Assembly: GCF_900115265.1 (NCBI RefSeq)
Contig: NZ_FOVU01000015.1
Span: 43,291 to 107,290 of the forward strand
Source: Bradyrhizobium sp. Ghvi
Lineage (GTDB): Bacteria > Pseudomonadota > Alphaproteobacteria > Rhizobiales > Xanthobacteraceae
DNA: 64,000 nt
Direction: 5' to 3'
Shown: one piece after another, positions 1-8,417 of the stretch
Layout of the letters: each line of letters opens with the position of its first letter
Position numbering within the stretch: position 1 is the first letter of the stretch
Notes under the pieces: model-generated
Seen by the model: only the letters and a program-made list of their open reading frames with translations
What the model was told of the DNA's origin: nothing
The model's database searches: none
Made by a program: the position numbers and the translations under genes

Positions 1-391
1 TGCGCGACAATTCTTCACTGAGAGCATAGACGTAGCGGGCTCGCTCCTCAACCGGAGAGGCAACGAGGCCCGCCCCCTTGAACACCTCACCAAGGCTCTT
101 GAAGGGTTGGCGCGGCAAGCCCTGATCGTTCAGCAGCTGGATTGAATAGGCGAGCTGCTTTTCTTCCACCTGAATTGTGCTGGTCCCATCCTTACCGACG
201 ACACGGATGGCATCGACGCCCTTGCTCAGGAGCAACCCAAGCATCTCGTTAGCTTCACGCTCCTGAACTTTGGTATACAGATCAGCTTTGCAACCGGCCA
301 GGGTTAGCAAAGCCGGCAACAGGACAAGAGCATAAAGCCGCTTGCTTGCAGGCCAGCCGTTATCGATCTGATCTTTCTTCAAGACAGCCAA
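1..391 (-). CDS. nolT: T3SS inner-ring lipoprotein NolT (SctJ/RhcJ), partial
   Basis: YscJ/SctJ-family lipoprotein that forms an inner-membrane ring of the type III secretion basal body. The window holds only the N-terminal part, about 130 codons; the 3' end lies beyond base 1. Reading leftwards, a basic N-terminus leads into a hydrophobic segment ending in a lipobox, LAGC, so the mature protein should be lipid-anchored. The family block SPVEERARYVYALSEELS is visible near base 20-70. The likely start is TTG at 391, 10 bases after the nolB stop, which fits a nolBT operon; a second in-frame TTG lies at 382. Family assignment is firm; the exact start is not. Confidence 0.9.
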   Translation of the reverse strand, partial: MAVLKKDQIDNGWPASKRLYALVLLPALLTLAGCKADLYTKVQEREANEMLGLLLSKGVDAIRVVGKDGTSTIQVEEKQLAYSIQLLNDQGLPRQPFKSLGEVFKGAGLVASPVEERARYVYALSEELSR

Positions 392-400
392 CCGGCCCGC

Positions 401-931
401 TCAGCCGGCCGATAGAAGCTTGTTCAGGGATGAACTGACGGCACCTGTCCCCTTGGAGAGAAGCGAGACTTGGATGACGTCATTGTAAACATTCCGCAGA
501 TTCGCCAGCGCCGAGTCGAAATGATCCGCACCTTCCGGCTTGCCCACTGGATGTACCTCGACTTGCTGTACACGCAAGACTGGCTGGGCCGCCGGGCCGC
601 GCTGGAGACTCTCGGTTAAATCAGCCTCCCCGACGAGCGTCGGCGAAACTGAACCTGGCGGAAATGATTTGCCCTGGTGGAGAGCAGAAATGCTCTGAAG
701 GATGCGATCGCCGAGCGGGCTCGCCTGGGTGACTGCGCGCTGCACTTCCGGCAGCGATGGAGCTGGCGCGTACTCGGTCACAGAAGAGGCCGCACCTTGG
801 TTCGAGGCCGCCTGCGCAAGACTCTCATCGAACTGGGCGCGTGCCGCCGAACAGCCGCTGGAGGCACACTCGACGGAGTTGGCGGAGGCCGACGTAATGC
901 CAAACAACATGGAGGAAATCATTGCTGTCAC
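401..931 (-). CDS. nolB: T3SS protein NolB
   Basis: NolB is a rhizobial T3SS component encoded at the head of the nolBTUV operon and related to inner-rod/needle-associated proteins. The 176-residue product has a Ser/Ala-rich N-terminus and the conserved-looking segment SPLGDRILQSISALHQG around residue 70-90, followed by a helical C-terminus. It is followed after a few bases by nolT and is divergent from nolW, the arrangement known from other rhizobia. The longest frame starts at GTG 931; ATG at 922 or 910 are alternatives and none has a clear ribosome site. A tts box lies about 50 bases upstream, so control by the activator TtsI is expected. Confidence 0.85.
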   Translation of the reverse strand: MTAMISSMLFGITSASANSVECASSGCSAARAQFDESLAQAASNQGAASSVTEYAPAPSLPEVQRAVTQASPLGDRILQSISALHQGKSFPPGSVSPTLVGEADLTESLQRGPAAQPVLRVQQVEVHPVGKPEGADHFDSALANLRNVYNDVIQVSLLSKGTGAVSSSLNKLLSAG

Positions 932-980
932 GTAGTGAGATGAGCCATCCGTTCACACGGATCGGGGCACCGTAGAGAAG

Positions 981-1000
981 CAAGCTGACCAAAAACTGAC
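981..1000 (-). promoter_or_regulatory. tts box upstream of nolB
   Basis: Read on the minus strand the bases are GTCAGTTTTTGGTCAGCTTG. This keeps the GTCAG...AGCT halves of the tts box bound by TtsI, with deviations in the centre. It points at nolB, 50 bases away. Confidence 0.7.
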
Positions 1001-1109
1001 GAGCATCTGTCACCTAATGATCACGGTCAGCTTTCAATTTGAGACGAAGCACCGGCTTCCAAATTTTGGCACGAATTCCGGTGCTTGTTCGCAAGTGTAA
1101 ATAGCAGGA

Positions 1110-1811
1110 ATGCTCAACTCATCCATAAGGCGGCACAAATTGAAGAAAGTTCTCTTTGCTGGTGTTTTCATTTGCTTAGGCGTCGTCGAGGCGCTCGGCG
1201 CTCCCCTGGCACTGCCGTCGACGCCTTATAGTTACACAGTTCTGGATCAGGACCTCGCGGCCGCACTGCAGGAACTCGGCAACAACCTAAATATCAGAGT
1301 CAATGTCAGCGCCGGGGTAAAGGGGCGGATTCGCGGGCGAATGCCCGATCTCCCACCGCGAGAGTTCCTCGAACGGTTGATCAATCTCTACAATCTTCAA
1401 TGGTACTACGATGGGCTGGTGCTCTACGTATCGGACGCGCATGAGGCGCAAAGCCGCCTTTTGGTCTTGAGTCCAATCAGCTTTGATGCGTTGAAGGCGG
1501 CACTCGATGCGCTCAACATCTCCGACGAGCGTTACATCGTGAGAGCCGTACCGGGAGATGGCCTCGTCTTCGCCTCAGGTCCACCCCGCTTTGTCGCGCT
1601 TGTGGAGCAAACACTCAAAGGACTTGTGGCGGAGGCGCAGGCACAGCGAAACCCGAGCGGTAACGAAAAGCCACCGCACGAGTCGGTTTTGATGCTATTT
1701 CGGGGATCCTCCAGCGTGGTCGTTCGCCAAGGCCGCTCCAATGACGCTCCTTCGCCGGAGACATCACATCAAGAAGGCGTGGTCCACACACCCGATGCAA
1801 CTAAGAGATGA
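1110..1811 (+). CDS. nolW: T3SS secretin N-terminal subunit NolW (RhcC1)
   Basis: In rhizobia the outer-membrane secretin is split; NolW/RhcC1 is the part carrying the periplasmic N-domains. The 233-residue product begins with a signal-peptide-like stretch (basic residues, then LFAGVFICLGVVEALG), followed by a secretin N0-like domain (about residues 38-110, including the LAAALQELGNNLNIRV segment) and an N1-like part to about residue 180. The C-terminal 50 residues look disordered. The length agrees with the short rhizobial form and there is no secretin barrel domain, which would be supplied by a separate rhcC2 outside the window. A weak AGGA precedes the ATG. Confidence 0.88.
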   Translation: MLNSSIRRHKLKKVLFAGVFICLGVVEALGAPLALPSTPYSYTVLDQDLAAALQELGNNLNIRVNVSAGVKGRIRGRMPDLPPREFLERLINLYNLQWYYDGLVLYVSDAHEAQSRLLVLSPISFDALKAALDALNISDERYIVRAVPGDGLVFASGPPRFVALVEQTLKGLVAEAQAQRNPSGNEKPPHESVLMLFRGSSSVVVRQGRSNDAPSPETSHQEGVVHTPDATKR

Positions 1812-1858
1812 CAACAGATGGTTCAGGAAGAGATCCAATCCGTCTGTTTATGCCCTAT

Positions 1859-1878
1859 GTCAGTTTTTCGAAAGCTAC
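1859..1878 (+). promoter_or_regulatory. tts box without a clear target gene
   Basis: The bases GTCAGTTTTTCGAAAGCTAC are a near-perfect tts box on the plus strand. It starts 48 bases after the nolW stop. The only well-marked reading frame downstream is the 27-codon ORF at 2110; the box of nopX lies 1.1 kb further on. Confidence 0.75.
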
Positions 1879-2109
1879 TGCTGCGATTGTCGGAGCGCGG
1901 ATGTGTAGATGGGATGCCGCAGGACTGCGCAATAAACGTCCAGGCCGGAGCCGGATGCGAACCACCTCCTGGCCAGCAGCATCGGCGGCCGTGCTTTGCC
2001 ACTGTAGCGCCTCATGCGAGCTTTTGAACAACTCTACGAAATCCGTCATGCAAATGAGCTTCGTCGCATAAAGAATGAAGCCACTCCGTTGCTCAAAAGG
2101 AGGAACAGG

Positions 2110-2193
2110 ATGGACTTTAACGTGCTAAGCCCGGCGGACAACCGCCCAGCGCCCCATTTCGTCCTCGTCGCCGGCCCGTTCAAGGGAGTTTGA
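2110..2193 (+). CDS. short ORF with strong ribosome site, possible truncated effector gene
   Basis: A 27-codon frame, MDFNVLSPADNRPAPHFVLV followed by seven residues ending in GV, is preceded by AGGAGG at about 2098-2103 with good spacing. It lies about 230 bases behind a tts box. The ribosome site and position suggest the 5' end of a tts-controlled gene whose remainder was lost; it could also be a leaderless remnant with no function. No family is recognised. Confidence 0.3.
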   Translation: MDFNVLSPADNRPAPHFVLVAGPFKGV

Positions 2194-2941
2194 GCGTGAA
2201 CTAATGGGATGGCGAAATACCCGAATACAGTCAGAAGCTAATTTGGCAGGATTCGGAGGCAGATCATCGCGTGTCGAGCCATCAGCAAGCGCTCCAAATC
2301 CCAACAGCCGATTACTCAACACCGCGCGGAGGCCCCGATTTCGGCAACGATCTTGTTGGCAAGTTCGAGATCCTTGCCTCGTGCGGGCCGGGTCAGCTTA
2401 CGCTGGACCGTCTCAAGCGGAGCCCACGTTGAGCGCACGGGTTGCTCCGCCGGAAATTGTTCGCCATGGCGCACGGTCGTTCGCGCCAGGTACGAGTGTG
2501 TCTTCACTGCTCAAACTGCTGCGCCTGCTCAGATCGAAATGCTAAGAGGCCGCGATCTCACGCCGACGGCGCCTGCCCGATGACCCATTACAGAATGATC
2601 GTATCAGAGTGACTAGATAATCGAGAGAGTCCGACGGTATTGTACGGATCATCTTGCCCGGAGCAGATCGAAGCTCAGCTGCGCTTGGCATTCTTCATGT
2701 TATCATGCTTAGCCGCTTCGCGAGCCTTCGTTCGATCCGACAGTCAAAGGGCAGAGCCCAGCGAAGGGTCTGAGACGAATACCCCCTCTACTCGCCATTC
2801 CGCTGTGTGAGGCACTCCAGGATCGTGGTTGGCGCGGAGGTGAGCGATCGGGCATAACATGCAAGCCGATTTCGATCTCGAGACCCCATCACCGCCTTTC
2901 ACACTGTCATTTCGCGTGCGGTTGTGAAGCCTCTGGGCGCC
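2194..2941 (+). other. gene-poor stretch between the tts-box ORF and nopX
   Basis: About 750 bases with only short overlapping frames on both strands and no motif, ribosome site or family signal that I can support. It may hold remnants of a lost effector gene. Confidence 0.4.
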
Positions 2942-2961
2942 GTCAGCTTTTGGAAAGCTAA
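2942..2961 (+). promoter_or_regulatory. tts box upstream of nopX
   Basis: GTCAGCTTTTGGAAAGCTAA matches the tts-box consensus almost throughout. It lies about 205 bases before the nopX start and is correctly oriented, so TtsI-dependent transcription of nopX is expected. Confidence 0.85.
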
Positions 2962-3166
2962 TCGAACCTACTATACGGCGTGAATGTCTAGGGGCGATGT
3001 GCCTATAGATTGTAGCGGAACTGAACGCTGGGGCGCACGGAGAAATCGGAAGCAAGTCGTAGGAGCCATCGAATCCGATCGACATTTCTTGCTCGTTGTT
3101 CGTCGCGTTTCTCAGTCTGCGCCACATGACCGGCTTGTGGTGCAATGTCAAATCAGAGGACGTATG

Positions 3167-4966
3167 ATGTCAGTCAACAACCTATCGCTAACCGCCAGCT
3201 CGTCTTTATCCGGGCTGACCCCCGGGTCCTCATCGGCGCGGGATCTTTCAAACTTCGAGGCGATGCTGGCTAGTTTCTCGTTGAAAGACAAGACCGATGA
3301 CCGTTCCGCACCGCAGGATCCGGGCGCTGCGGACTCAGCCAAGCAGCTGACGGAGGAACTCACGCAAGAGGTGCGGAACATCATCCCGCCGGAGATCAAG
3401 GCCGCACTGGACGCATGTCAACAGGCCCCACAGCCATCCTCCCCGGAGTCGTCCTCCGCTGCGAGCGCCCCGACCATTGCAGAGGCACCCGTACAAAGCT
3501 CCAGGATCACGTGGAACAGCGGCACGCTGACTGATCCCGAGCTGCAGATTGTGTCGGTGCTGAATCGACACAAAGACAAATGCCCGCTGGATTGGAAATC
3601 TCTTGGAGATTTGGCCAACGATCCCTCCACACCGCCCGATCTAAAGGCGGCGATTGAGGCTCTGCAACAGGACCCAGAGCTCTTCTATGCGATCGGCTCG
3701 CAAGGTGACGGCCGCTGCGGCGGGAAAATCAAAGCAGCTGATCTCTCCGGCTTCTCCGATCACCACCCTCAGGTTGCTGCGTTTCAGGAGCAGCGGGCAA
3801 AGAGCTATACGCAAAACTACATCCCTTCCGACGGCACCGGGAATGGCGAGCTATCGGTTATGACCGAGACCGATGCATTGCGCGAGCTCTATCGGTATTC
3901 CGACAACCTGCCTAAGAACCTGAGCCTTGCGGATTTCAAGCGGATCGTCGACGGCGAAGCGAAAACCGGAAAATGCCCGCCGCAAGTGCTCGCGGCCGCT
4001 CAATACTTCCTCGACCACCCGGATGAATGGAAGCAGTTGTATGGTGGCTCCATAGACAAGGTCCACAAAGAGGACTTCCTGCAGGTTGCTTCATCATCGA
4101 TCAATCTCACGCAAGCCGAGCTCGATACCCTCAATACGATCAGCAAGAACCAAAAGGCTTTCTTCGGGAAGGACGACCTGACCCGGGAAAAGCTGGTGAG
4201 TATGGTCGATGACAAGAGCCTCGCGCCCGAGTTGCGAAAGGCGGCCTCCCAGCTGCTCGCCGATCCTGTGCTGTTCGGGCTGATGAACAACGCGATTACG
4301 GGCTACAAAACCCACCACAAGTTCTTCGACTTCGGCGGGGGGCATACCGTTGATTCTGGCAACATCAGCAACAGCGACTTCAGTCAGTTCTTCAACAACA
4401 TGTCAGGCGCGAACCGCACCGTTCAGCAGGTGAAGACGCATAGCGCCCGAACGCCTGCCGAGCAGGACGCTGTCGCGGACATGACGATGGGCGTGGCAGA
4501 CCAGCCCGACATAAAGTCACCCAAAAAGAACGGTGGCGCCTTCATGCACGCGCTTAATGACGTGCTCAAGGTTGGCTCTAAGGTACTCGACTGGGCCGCA
4601 ACAGCAGTTGGTGTACTTGGCTTCATTCCAGGCTTGGGTGAGTTGACTGACCTGGCGTCAATGGTGCTCGAAGCGGAGGCGCAAGCTGCGAATCTCCTTC
4701 ATACTGCGATCAGCGGCGGCAACATAAAGCAAGCGCTGGAAGAAGCCGGGCTGAGCCTTGCGGCACAGGCGGTGGGCTGCATCGCCGGACCTGAGGTCAA
4801 ATTAGCAATGCGAGAAGGCTTGGTGAAGCAGGCAATTCAAGAAGCCGCGACGGCCGGCATCAACCTGCCCGTGTCGGTGGCCCAGTCCTATGCGGAGGAT
4901 TATCTGAACAACCTGAAGGCTCGCATCGAGTCCGATCGCTTGCAAGCTGCAGGCGCTTTCGCCTAG
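3167..4966 (+). CDS. nopX: T3SS translocator NopX (NolX/HrpF family)
   Basis: NopX is secreted through the T3SS and is thought to form the translocation pore in the host membrane, like HrpF of Xanthomonas. The 599-residue product is close to the usual 596 or so. It has a Ser-rich N-terminus, then two imperfect repeats typical of the family (LNRHKDKCPLDWKSL near residue 130 and related LADFKRIVDGEAKTGKCPPQ near 240), several acidic EF-hand-like segments (DSGNISNSDF), and C-terminal hydrophobic stretches around residues 465-520 suited to membrane insertion. ATG at 3167 is favoured over 3164 because AGAGGA ends six bases before it. A longer open frame back to 2984 runs over the transcribed leader and is not used. 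It lies downstream of nolW, as in other rhizobia. Confidence 0.93.
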   Translation: MSVNNLSLTASSSLSGLTPGSSSARDLSNFEAMLASFSLKDKTDDRSAPQDPGAADSAKQLTEELTQEVRNIIPPEIKAALDACQQAPQPSSPESSSAASAPTIAEAPVQSSRITWNSGTLTDPELQIVSVLNRHKDKCPLDWKSLGDLANDPSTPPDLKAAIEALQQDPELFYAIGSQGDGRCGGKIKAADLSGFSDHHPQVAAFQEQRAKSYTQNYIPSDGTGNGELSVMTETDALRELYRYSDNLPKNLSLADFKRIVDGEAKTGKCPPQVLAAAQYFLDHPDEWKQLYGGSIDKVHKEDFLQVASSSINLTQAELDTLNTISKNQKAFFGKDDLTREKLVSMVDDKSLAPELRKAASQLLADPVLFGLMNNAITGYKTHHKFFDFGGGHTVDSGNISNSDFSQFFNNMSGANRTVQQVKTHSARTPAEQDAVADMTMGVADQPDIKSPKKNGGAFMHALNDVLKVGSKVLDWAATAVGVLGFIPGLGELTDLASMVLEAEAQAANLLHTAISGGNIKQALEEAGLSLAAQAVGCIAGPEVKLAMREGLVKQAIQEAATAGINLPVSVAQSYAEDYLNNLKARIESDRLQAAGAFA

Positions 4967-5739
4967 GCGGAGAAGCGCATCTTCTCAGGATCGCACTGGA
5001 AACGGAGCTTGCGCGGCCTCCGCGCGCTTGGACTTCTCTGCCGAGCAGTAGGTCGCGCAAGCTCTACCAGCATACTTGAGACCGCCACTCATCCGCGGAC
5101 TCTCGTTCAGCTCTTCACTGCGCACACTATGTTGGCCGCACTCGATCACCCGCCCCCCTGTGAAGTTAGATCGACTGCATACGCCGCCTGTCAGGACCGT
5201 GACACTACGCGACAAACCGGCCATAGCCCCGGCCTGCCGATTGCGCACGGATCGAGAGCTCATTGGTCCCGAGCGGCCGAAGTGCTCTGTATCAAGTGGC
5301 GGCTCCTGCTCGGTCTCCGTAACAGTGGGGCGCGATCGACGGATCTGCTATGGGCCCGTGAGGACCGATGGGCCTTTCTGTGCCGCTGAATCGACCGTGA
5401 CTCTGGCTTCCCGCCTCGCTCCCGACCAGGTCAAGCTCCGTGCCGCTTCCCTCACCGCAAGCAAATTGTCGAAAGAGCTCGGAGTTATCACAAGGAACGT
5501 GAGCCCGAGATTGCATCACCTCGGCTCGAAGACGGTTCTATTAATGGTGGCTTTGATATTTTGCCTTTTGGAAGCTTTCGAAGCGACGAGCAACGTACTC
5601 ACCCCACCAAGCCCAACAAGCAATTGTATATCTCAACCATCTGAGCTCCAGCTTTCCGCCGGCAACCTTTCAAATAGGGTCTGCTGGTGAAGACGTTTCA
5701 TGACGATCCACCATCGGCTTGTTGCGGTTTCTACGACTC
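4967..5739 (+). other. intergenic stretch between nopX and nopC
   Basis: Some 770 bases without a supported gene. A 204-codon open frame at 5076-5690 has atypical composition (Cys, Arg, Ser and Pro rich), no ribosome site and no recognisable domain, and is not annotated as a gene. Confidence 0.5.
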
Positions 5740-5759
5740 GTCAGGTTGCCGAAAGCTAA
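5740..5759 (+). promoter_or_regulatory. tts box upstream of nopC-nopA operon
   Basis: GTCAGGTTGCCGAAAGCTAA matches the tts-box consensus and lies 65 bases before nopC. It should drive the operon that runs to the TPR lipoprotein gene ending at 11151. Confidence 0.87.
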
Positions 5760-5823
5760 TACTTCCATAATGGAGGTTGGAAACTGTCTCCCTTGGCAGA
5801 TCTAATTGACGTAGGAGAACCCG

Positions 5824-6108
5824 ATGCGCCTTACGAGCTCTAGCGCCGCTGGACACGTTGATGCTGACATCCATGCTGCTGGCGGCAAAAAGGAATCTCA
5901 CAAGCCTGGCGAGCGTGACGATCATGGCCGATCGCCTGATGCAAACGTCCCCGTAAATGGCGGCGCATCCACTCCGGGCGGTAACTCGCATGAAGCCGCT
6001 ATGCAGCAAGCATTCAACGTCGCTCTGGGAGCCATTGCTCTCCAGGTTGCGAATAGTTCAATGAGCGATTTCGACGATGTTATGGCCGAGACAGAGGAGG
6101 ATTCCTGA
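5824..6108 (+). CDS. nopC: type III secreted nodulation outer protein NopC
   Basis: NopC is a small rhizobial T3SS-secreted protein encoded just before the pilus gene nopA. The 94-residue product is hydrophilic, with a Gly/Ser/Asp-rich first half and a short Ala-rich helical segment (MQQAFNVALGAIALQVANSS) in the second half ending in an acidic tail. The ATG follows TAGGAG at good spacing. It lies 65 bases behind a tts box and 70 bases before nopA. The call rests mainly on size, composition and position, which agree with the nopC-nopA order described in Sinorhizobium. Confidence 0.75.
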   Translation: MRLTSSSAAGHVDADIHAAGGKKESHKPGERDDHGRSPDANVPVNGGASTPGGNSHEAAMQQAFNVALGAIALQVANSSMSDFDDVMAETEEDS

Positions 6109-6178
6109 CGTCGCATGTTGCGACGTTAGGAAATAGGAGCCGCAACTTGCGGCGAACTTGAACACACAGGAGAATAGT

Positions 6179-6412
6179 ATGGCTAACAATGTTGGTGCGT
6201 CTCATACCTCGACTGCAGGTGGGGCAGCCGGCACCGCTACTGCTGCAGTAACCTCCACGGCCGCTGAAGCTGCTGGAGAGGCGGCATTCCAACGGCAAAT
6301 CGCCGCTCTCACTGCGACCAGCACAAAGGCCGCTGAGAGGGACGTGGAAATTCGCGTCGTCTCGACCGAGCTCTCGACCGTCAAGAAAGCGGCCGATGAG
6401 CGGGTGCAGTAA
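6179..6412 (+). CDS. nopA: T3SS pilus (needle) protein NopA
   Basis: NopA is the major subunit of the rhizobial T3SS surface filament. The 77-residue product is Ala/Thr-rich at the N-terminus and has a helical C-terminus (RQIAALTATSTKAAERDVEI...KKAADERVQ), without Cys, Trp or a signal peptide, as for T3SS needle and pilus proteins. The start at 6179 is chosen because CAGGAG precedes it by seven bases; an in-frame start at 6158 would lack this. A strong hairpin follows within ten bases of the stop, which may set pilus transcripts above those of the downstream genes. Confidence 0.82.
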   Translation: MANNVGASHTSTAGGAAGTATAAVTSTAAEAAGEAAFQRQIAALTATSTKAAERDVEIRVVSTELSTVKKAADERVQ

Positions 6413-6420
6413 GGGATGAG

Positions 6421-6443
6421 GTGGGGCGGCGTCGTCGCCCCAC
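6421..6443 (+). terminator. hairpin downstream of nopA
   Basis: GTGGGGCG and CGCCCCAC form a perfect 8-bp stem with a 7-base loop directly after the nopA stop, followed by TTT. It may act as a partial terminator or as a 3' stabilising structure inside the operon. Confidence 0.55.
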
Positions 6444-6478
6444 TTTCCAGGCTGCTTAATCTGTGAAGTCGCAACGGG

Positions 6479-6499
6479 CCGTACGGTTTTGCCGTACGG
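6479..6499 (+). repeat. palindromic repeat between nopA and sctD
   Basis: CCGTACGG occurs twice, separated by five bases; the unit is itself a palindrome, so the pair can form an 8-bp hairpin. It lies just before the ribosome site of the next gene and could affect its translation. Confidence 0.5.
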
Positions 6500-6526
6500 T
6501 TCCGTTCGTTGTTCAGGAAACCGACC

Positions 6527-7405
6527 GTGGACGAACCGAATTGCCCGCATTTCGAAGTGTTGTCGGGCTGTTACTCAGGGCTGACAAGTAAATTGGGGGT
6601 CGGATCGTGTCTGATTGGCAGCAGCCTCGATGCCGACTTAATCTTCGTTGAACAAGGCCTCGAACCGCACCATCTTCGTGTCACCCCCCATTCCAATTCA
6701 ATCCAGATCGAGGCCCTTGCGAGGGACGTTAGGATCGAGGGGCACGAGACTGTTTTACCGAACGAGTCCATTGTTGTCCCTCTTCCTGTCGTTTTGCATG
6801 CGGGGGCAATGTCCATTCGCTGGACGATCGAGGACTACAAACAAGCTGGCTCCATCGACCGCCGGCGCATATCGCTCGCCTTTCTCGCTTTGGTCCTGAT
6901 CAGTTCTGCCGCGGCTGGCGCATTCTCATCCACTTTTGCTCAGACCGACACCACTGTGGCGTCAAGTCCATCCCCTGCTGCACCCAAGCTGGCGCTCAGC
7001 ACTCCTGATTCTCTGGCCACCGATGCAGCTGCCGAGCGGCTGCAAGAGGAGATTGACAGAGCGGGCCTTGTCGGCATCAAGGTCGGCTCTGGGGCGGGCG
7101 TTGTCACCGCCGACGGCACCGTTACGCCCGCCTCGCTCGCCACATGGCGAGACGTCCAGCAGCGGTTTGATCACGATAGCAATGGCGCTTATACGCTCGT
7201 CAATACGGTGGCTATCAAGGATGAGAAGACGCCTCCCGCAATCGGGGTTGAAGCAGTTTGGCGCGGGAGCGACCCCTATATTGTCATTGCTGGTCAAAAG
7301 TATTTCGTCGGCGCGCTCCTGAGCAATGGATGGACCGTCTACGGCATTGAGGAAGGGCGTGTTCTGCTGAGCCGGGATGGCCGGCTTGCCACTCTATCCT
7401 ATTAG
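6527..7405 (+). CDS. Y4yQ-like T3SS inner-membrane ring protein (SctD type)
   Basis: The 292-residue protein has the layout of SctD/YscD: an N-terminal cytoplasmic FHA-like beta domain (about residues 10-105), one membrane helix (about 115-137, LAFLALVLISSAAAGAF) and a periplasmic part with a ring-building-like domain (GLVGIKVGSGAGVVTADGTV). SctD forms the outer of the two inner-membrane rings around SctJ. GTG at 6527 is chosen as the start because CAGGAAA precedes it with an 8-base gap from AGGA; an upstream TTG at 6509 lacks a ribosome site. The position between nopA and rhcV corresponds to y4yQ in Sinorhizobium. The SctD reading is inference from architecture. Confidence 0.7.
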   Translation: MDEPNCPHFEVLSGCYSGLTSKLGVGSCLIGSSLDADLIFVEQGLEPHHLRVTPHSNSIQIEALARDVRIEGHETVLPNESIVVPLPVVLHAGAMSIRWTIEDYKQAGSIDRRRISLAFLALVLISSAAAGAFSSTFAQTDTTVASSPSPAAPKLALSTPDSLATDAAAERLQEEIDRAGLVGIKVGSGAGVVTADGTVTPASLATWRDVQQRFDHDSNGAYTLVNTVAIKDEKTPPAIGVEAVWRGSDPYIVIAGQKYFVGALLSNGWTVYGIEEGRVLLSRDGRLATLSY

Positions 7406-7438
7406 CGTTTTAGGCCGCAGGTAAGGAAGCAAAGTGCC

Positions 7439-7978
7439 ATGACTAGGCTGCCCCCGAATCTCGTCGAGCCCGGCACCTCTTTTCAGGGGCCACACGTTGA
7501 TCATCATGCATCTGCCATTACGCCGGCCAATTCTCGAGCCAAGTCCATCGGGCTTGACCGGACGCGTGGCAATGATGACAAGAGCCACACCTCGATTTCT
7601 CGTCATAATGACGTGCTGGATCGGTTGGTGGACGCCACGATCGAGAGCGCGCTCGAGCTCAGTTCGATCGCTGCAGTTTCGCGCATCAATTTCGACGCGG
7701 CGCGCGCCGCGCCACGTCAGATCGAGCCAGGCTCAGAACTCGCGTGGCTTAATGAGCCCAATCTCGCGCACAGTCTGCTCTCCTTCGTGACGCCGCGCTT
7801 ACGTCATGCGCATGTTCTGCGTCCTGAGCAACACGGCCTTCTTCTGGAGCGTTTGGCTGATACGCTATCAGCCGCGCCGGAGGATTTGGTGCCACGTGAA
7901 GGGACCGCCCTTCTGCAACTGGAACTGCAACGTTTAATCCTGCTCCGGCAGAGTCACAACGGCTTGATCAAAGGCTAG
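7439..7978 (+). CDS. small T3SS operon protein, SctX-like candidate
   Basis: A 179-residue protein with a disordered N-terminal third and a helical C-terminal part (HNDVLDRLVDATIESALELSS and EQHGLLLERLADTLSAAPEDL). It starts after AAGGAAG and ends two bases before the next ATG, so the two genes are surely co-translated. The order of this gene, a TPR-like gene and the export gate gene repeats the order yscX-yscY-yscV of Yersinia, where YscX is an early substrate carried by YscY to YscV. No sequence motif proves the relationship, so the SctX role is inferred from order, size and the partner gene. Confidence 0.6.
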   Translation: MTRLPPNLVEPGTSFQGPHVDHHASAITPANSRAKSIGLDRTRGNDDKSHTSISRHNDVLDRLVDATIESALELSSIAAVSRINFDAARAAPRQIEPGSELAWLNEPNLAHSLLSFVTPRLRHAHVLRPEQHGLLLERLADTLSAAPEDLVPREGTALLQLELQRLILLRQSHNGLIKG

Positions 7979-7980
7979 CG

Positions 7981-8409
7981 ATGGTCGGGCCAGACAAAGT
8001 GCAACACTTCACATCTACACAGCCGCCAATCGTTTCCGAAGCCGGCGCTGTCGACCTGATCTCCGGGCCGGAGCGAGATTTGCTCTGCGTGCTTTCTTAT
8101 GTCTACCTTGCGTGCGGACAGAGCGCCAAGAGCCTGGCTCTGTTGCGGCTGGTCGCTCACGAACAGTCTCAAGACATCGGCCTGCTTCGCATCCTAGCCT
8201 ACGCTCTCATCTCGGAGCGTCGCGGTGACGAAGCACTGTCGGTATTGGACAGGCTTGACAAACTGGATGACGAGCCGTCTTCGTGTCTGCCCTTGATGCT
8301 GATGCGCAGCCACGCCCTGCGTCACGCTGGCCGCATGACCGAAGCGCAAGCCGTCTTCAAACGCTATGTTTTGTTGCGGGGCAGCACAGCTGCGATCAAA
8401 CAACAATAA
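7981..8409 (+). CDS. TPR-like small protein, SctY-like chaperone candidate
   Basis: A 142-residue, fully helical protein with about three TPR-like units (LSYVYLACGQSAKSLALL, LLRILAYALISERRGDEALSVLD, MRSHALRHAGRMTEAQAVF). It follows the preceding gene by two bases and rhcV starts eight bases after it. In Yersinia-type systems the TPR protein YscY binds YscX and docks on YscV. The TPR character is seen directly; the chaperone role is inferred from context. It could also be a general T3SS TPR accessory protein. Confidence 0.65.
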   Translation: MVGPDKVQHFTSTQPPIVSEAGAVDLISGPERDLLCVLSYVYLACGQSAKSLALLRLVAHEQSQDIGLLRILAYALISERRGDEALSVLDRLDKLDDEPSSCLPLMLMRSHALRHAGRMTEAQAVFKRYVLLRGSTAAIKQQ

Positions 8410-8417
8410 GGCTTCTC

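Noticed and set aside
1855..2049. 64-codon minus-strand ORF
   Set aside because: It overlaps the plus-strand tts box and has no ribosome site or family signal.
2984..3166. Upstream extension of nopX
   Set aside because: The frame is open but lacks a ribosome site and overlaps the leader just after the tts box; AGAGGA before 3167 fixes the start.
5076..5690. 204-codon plus-strand ORF between nopX and nopC
   Set aside because: Composition is Cys/Arg/Ser/Pro-rich, there is no ribosome site and no domain can be seen.
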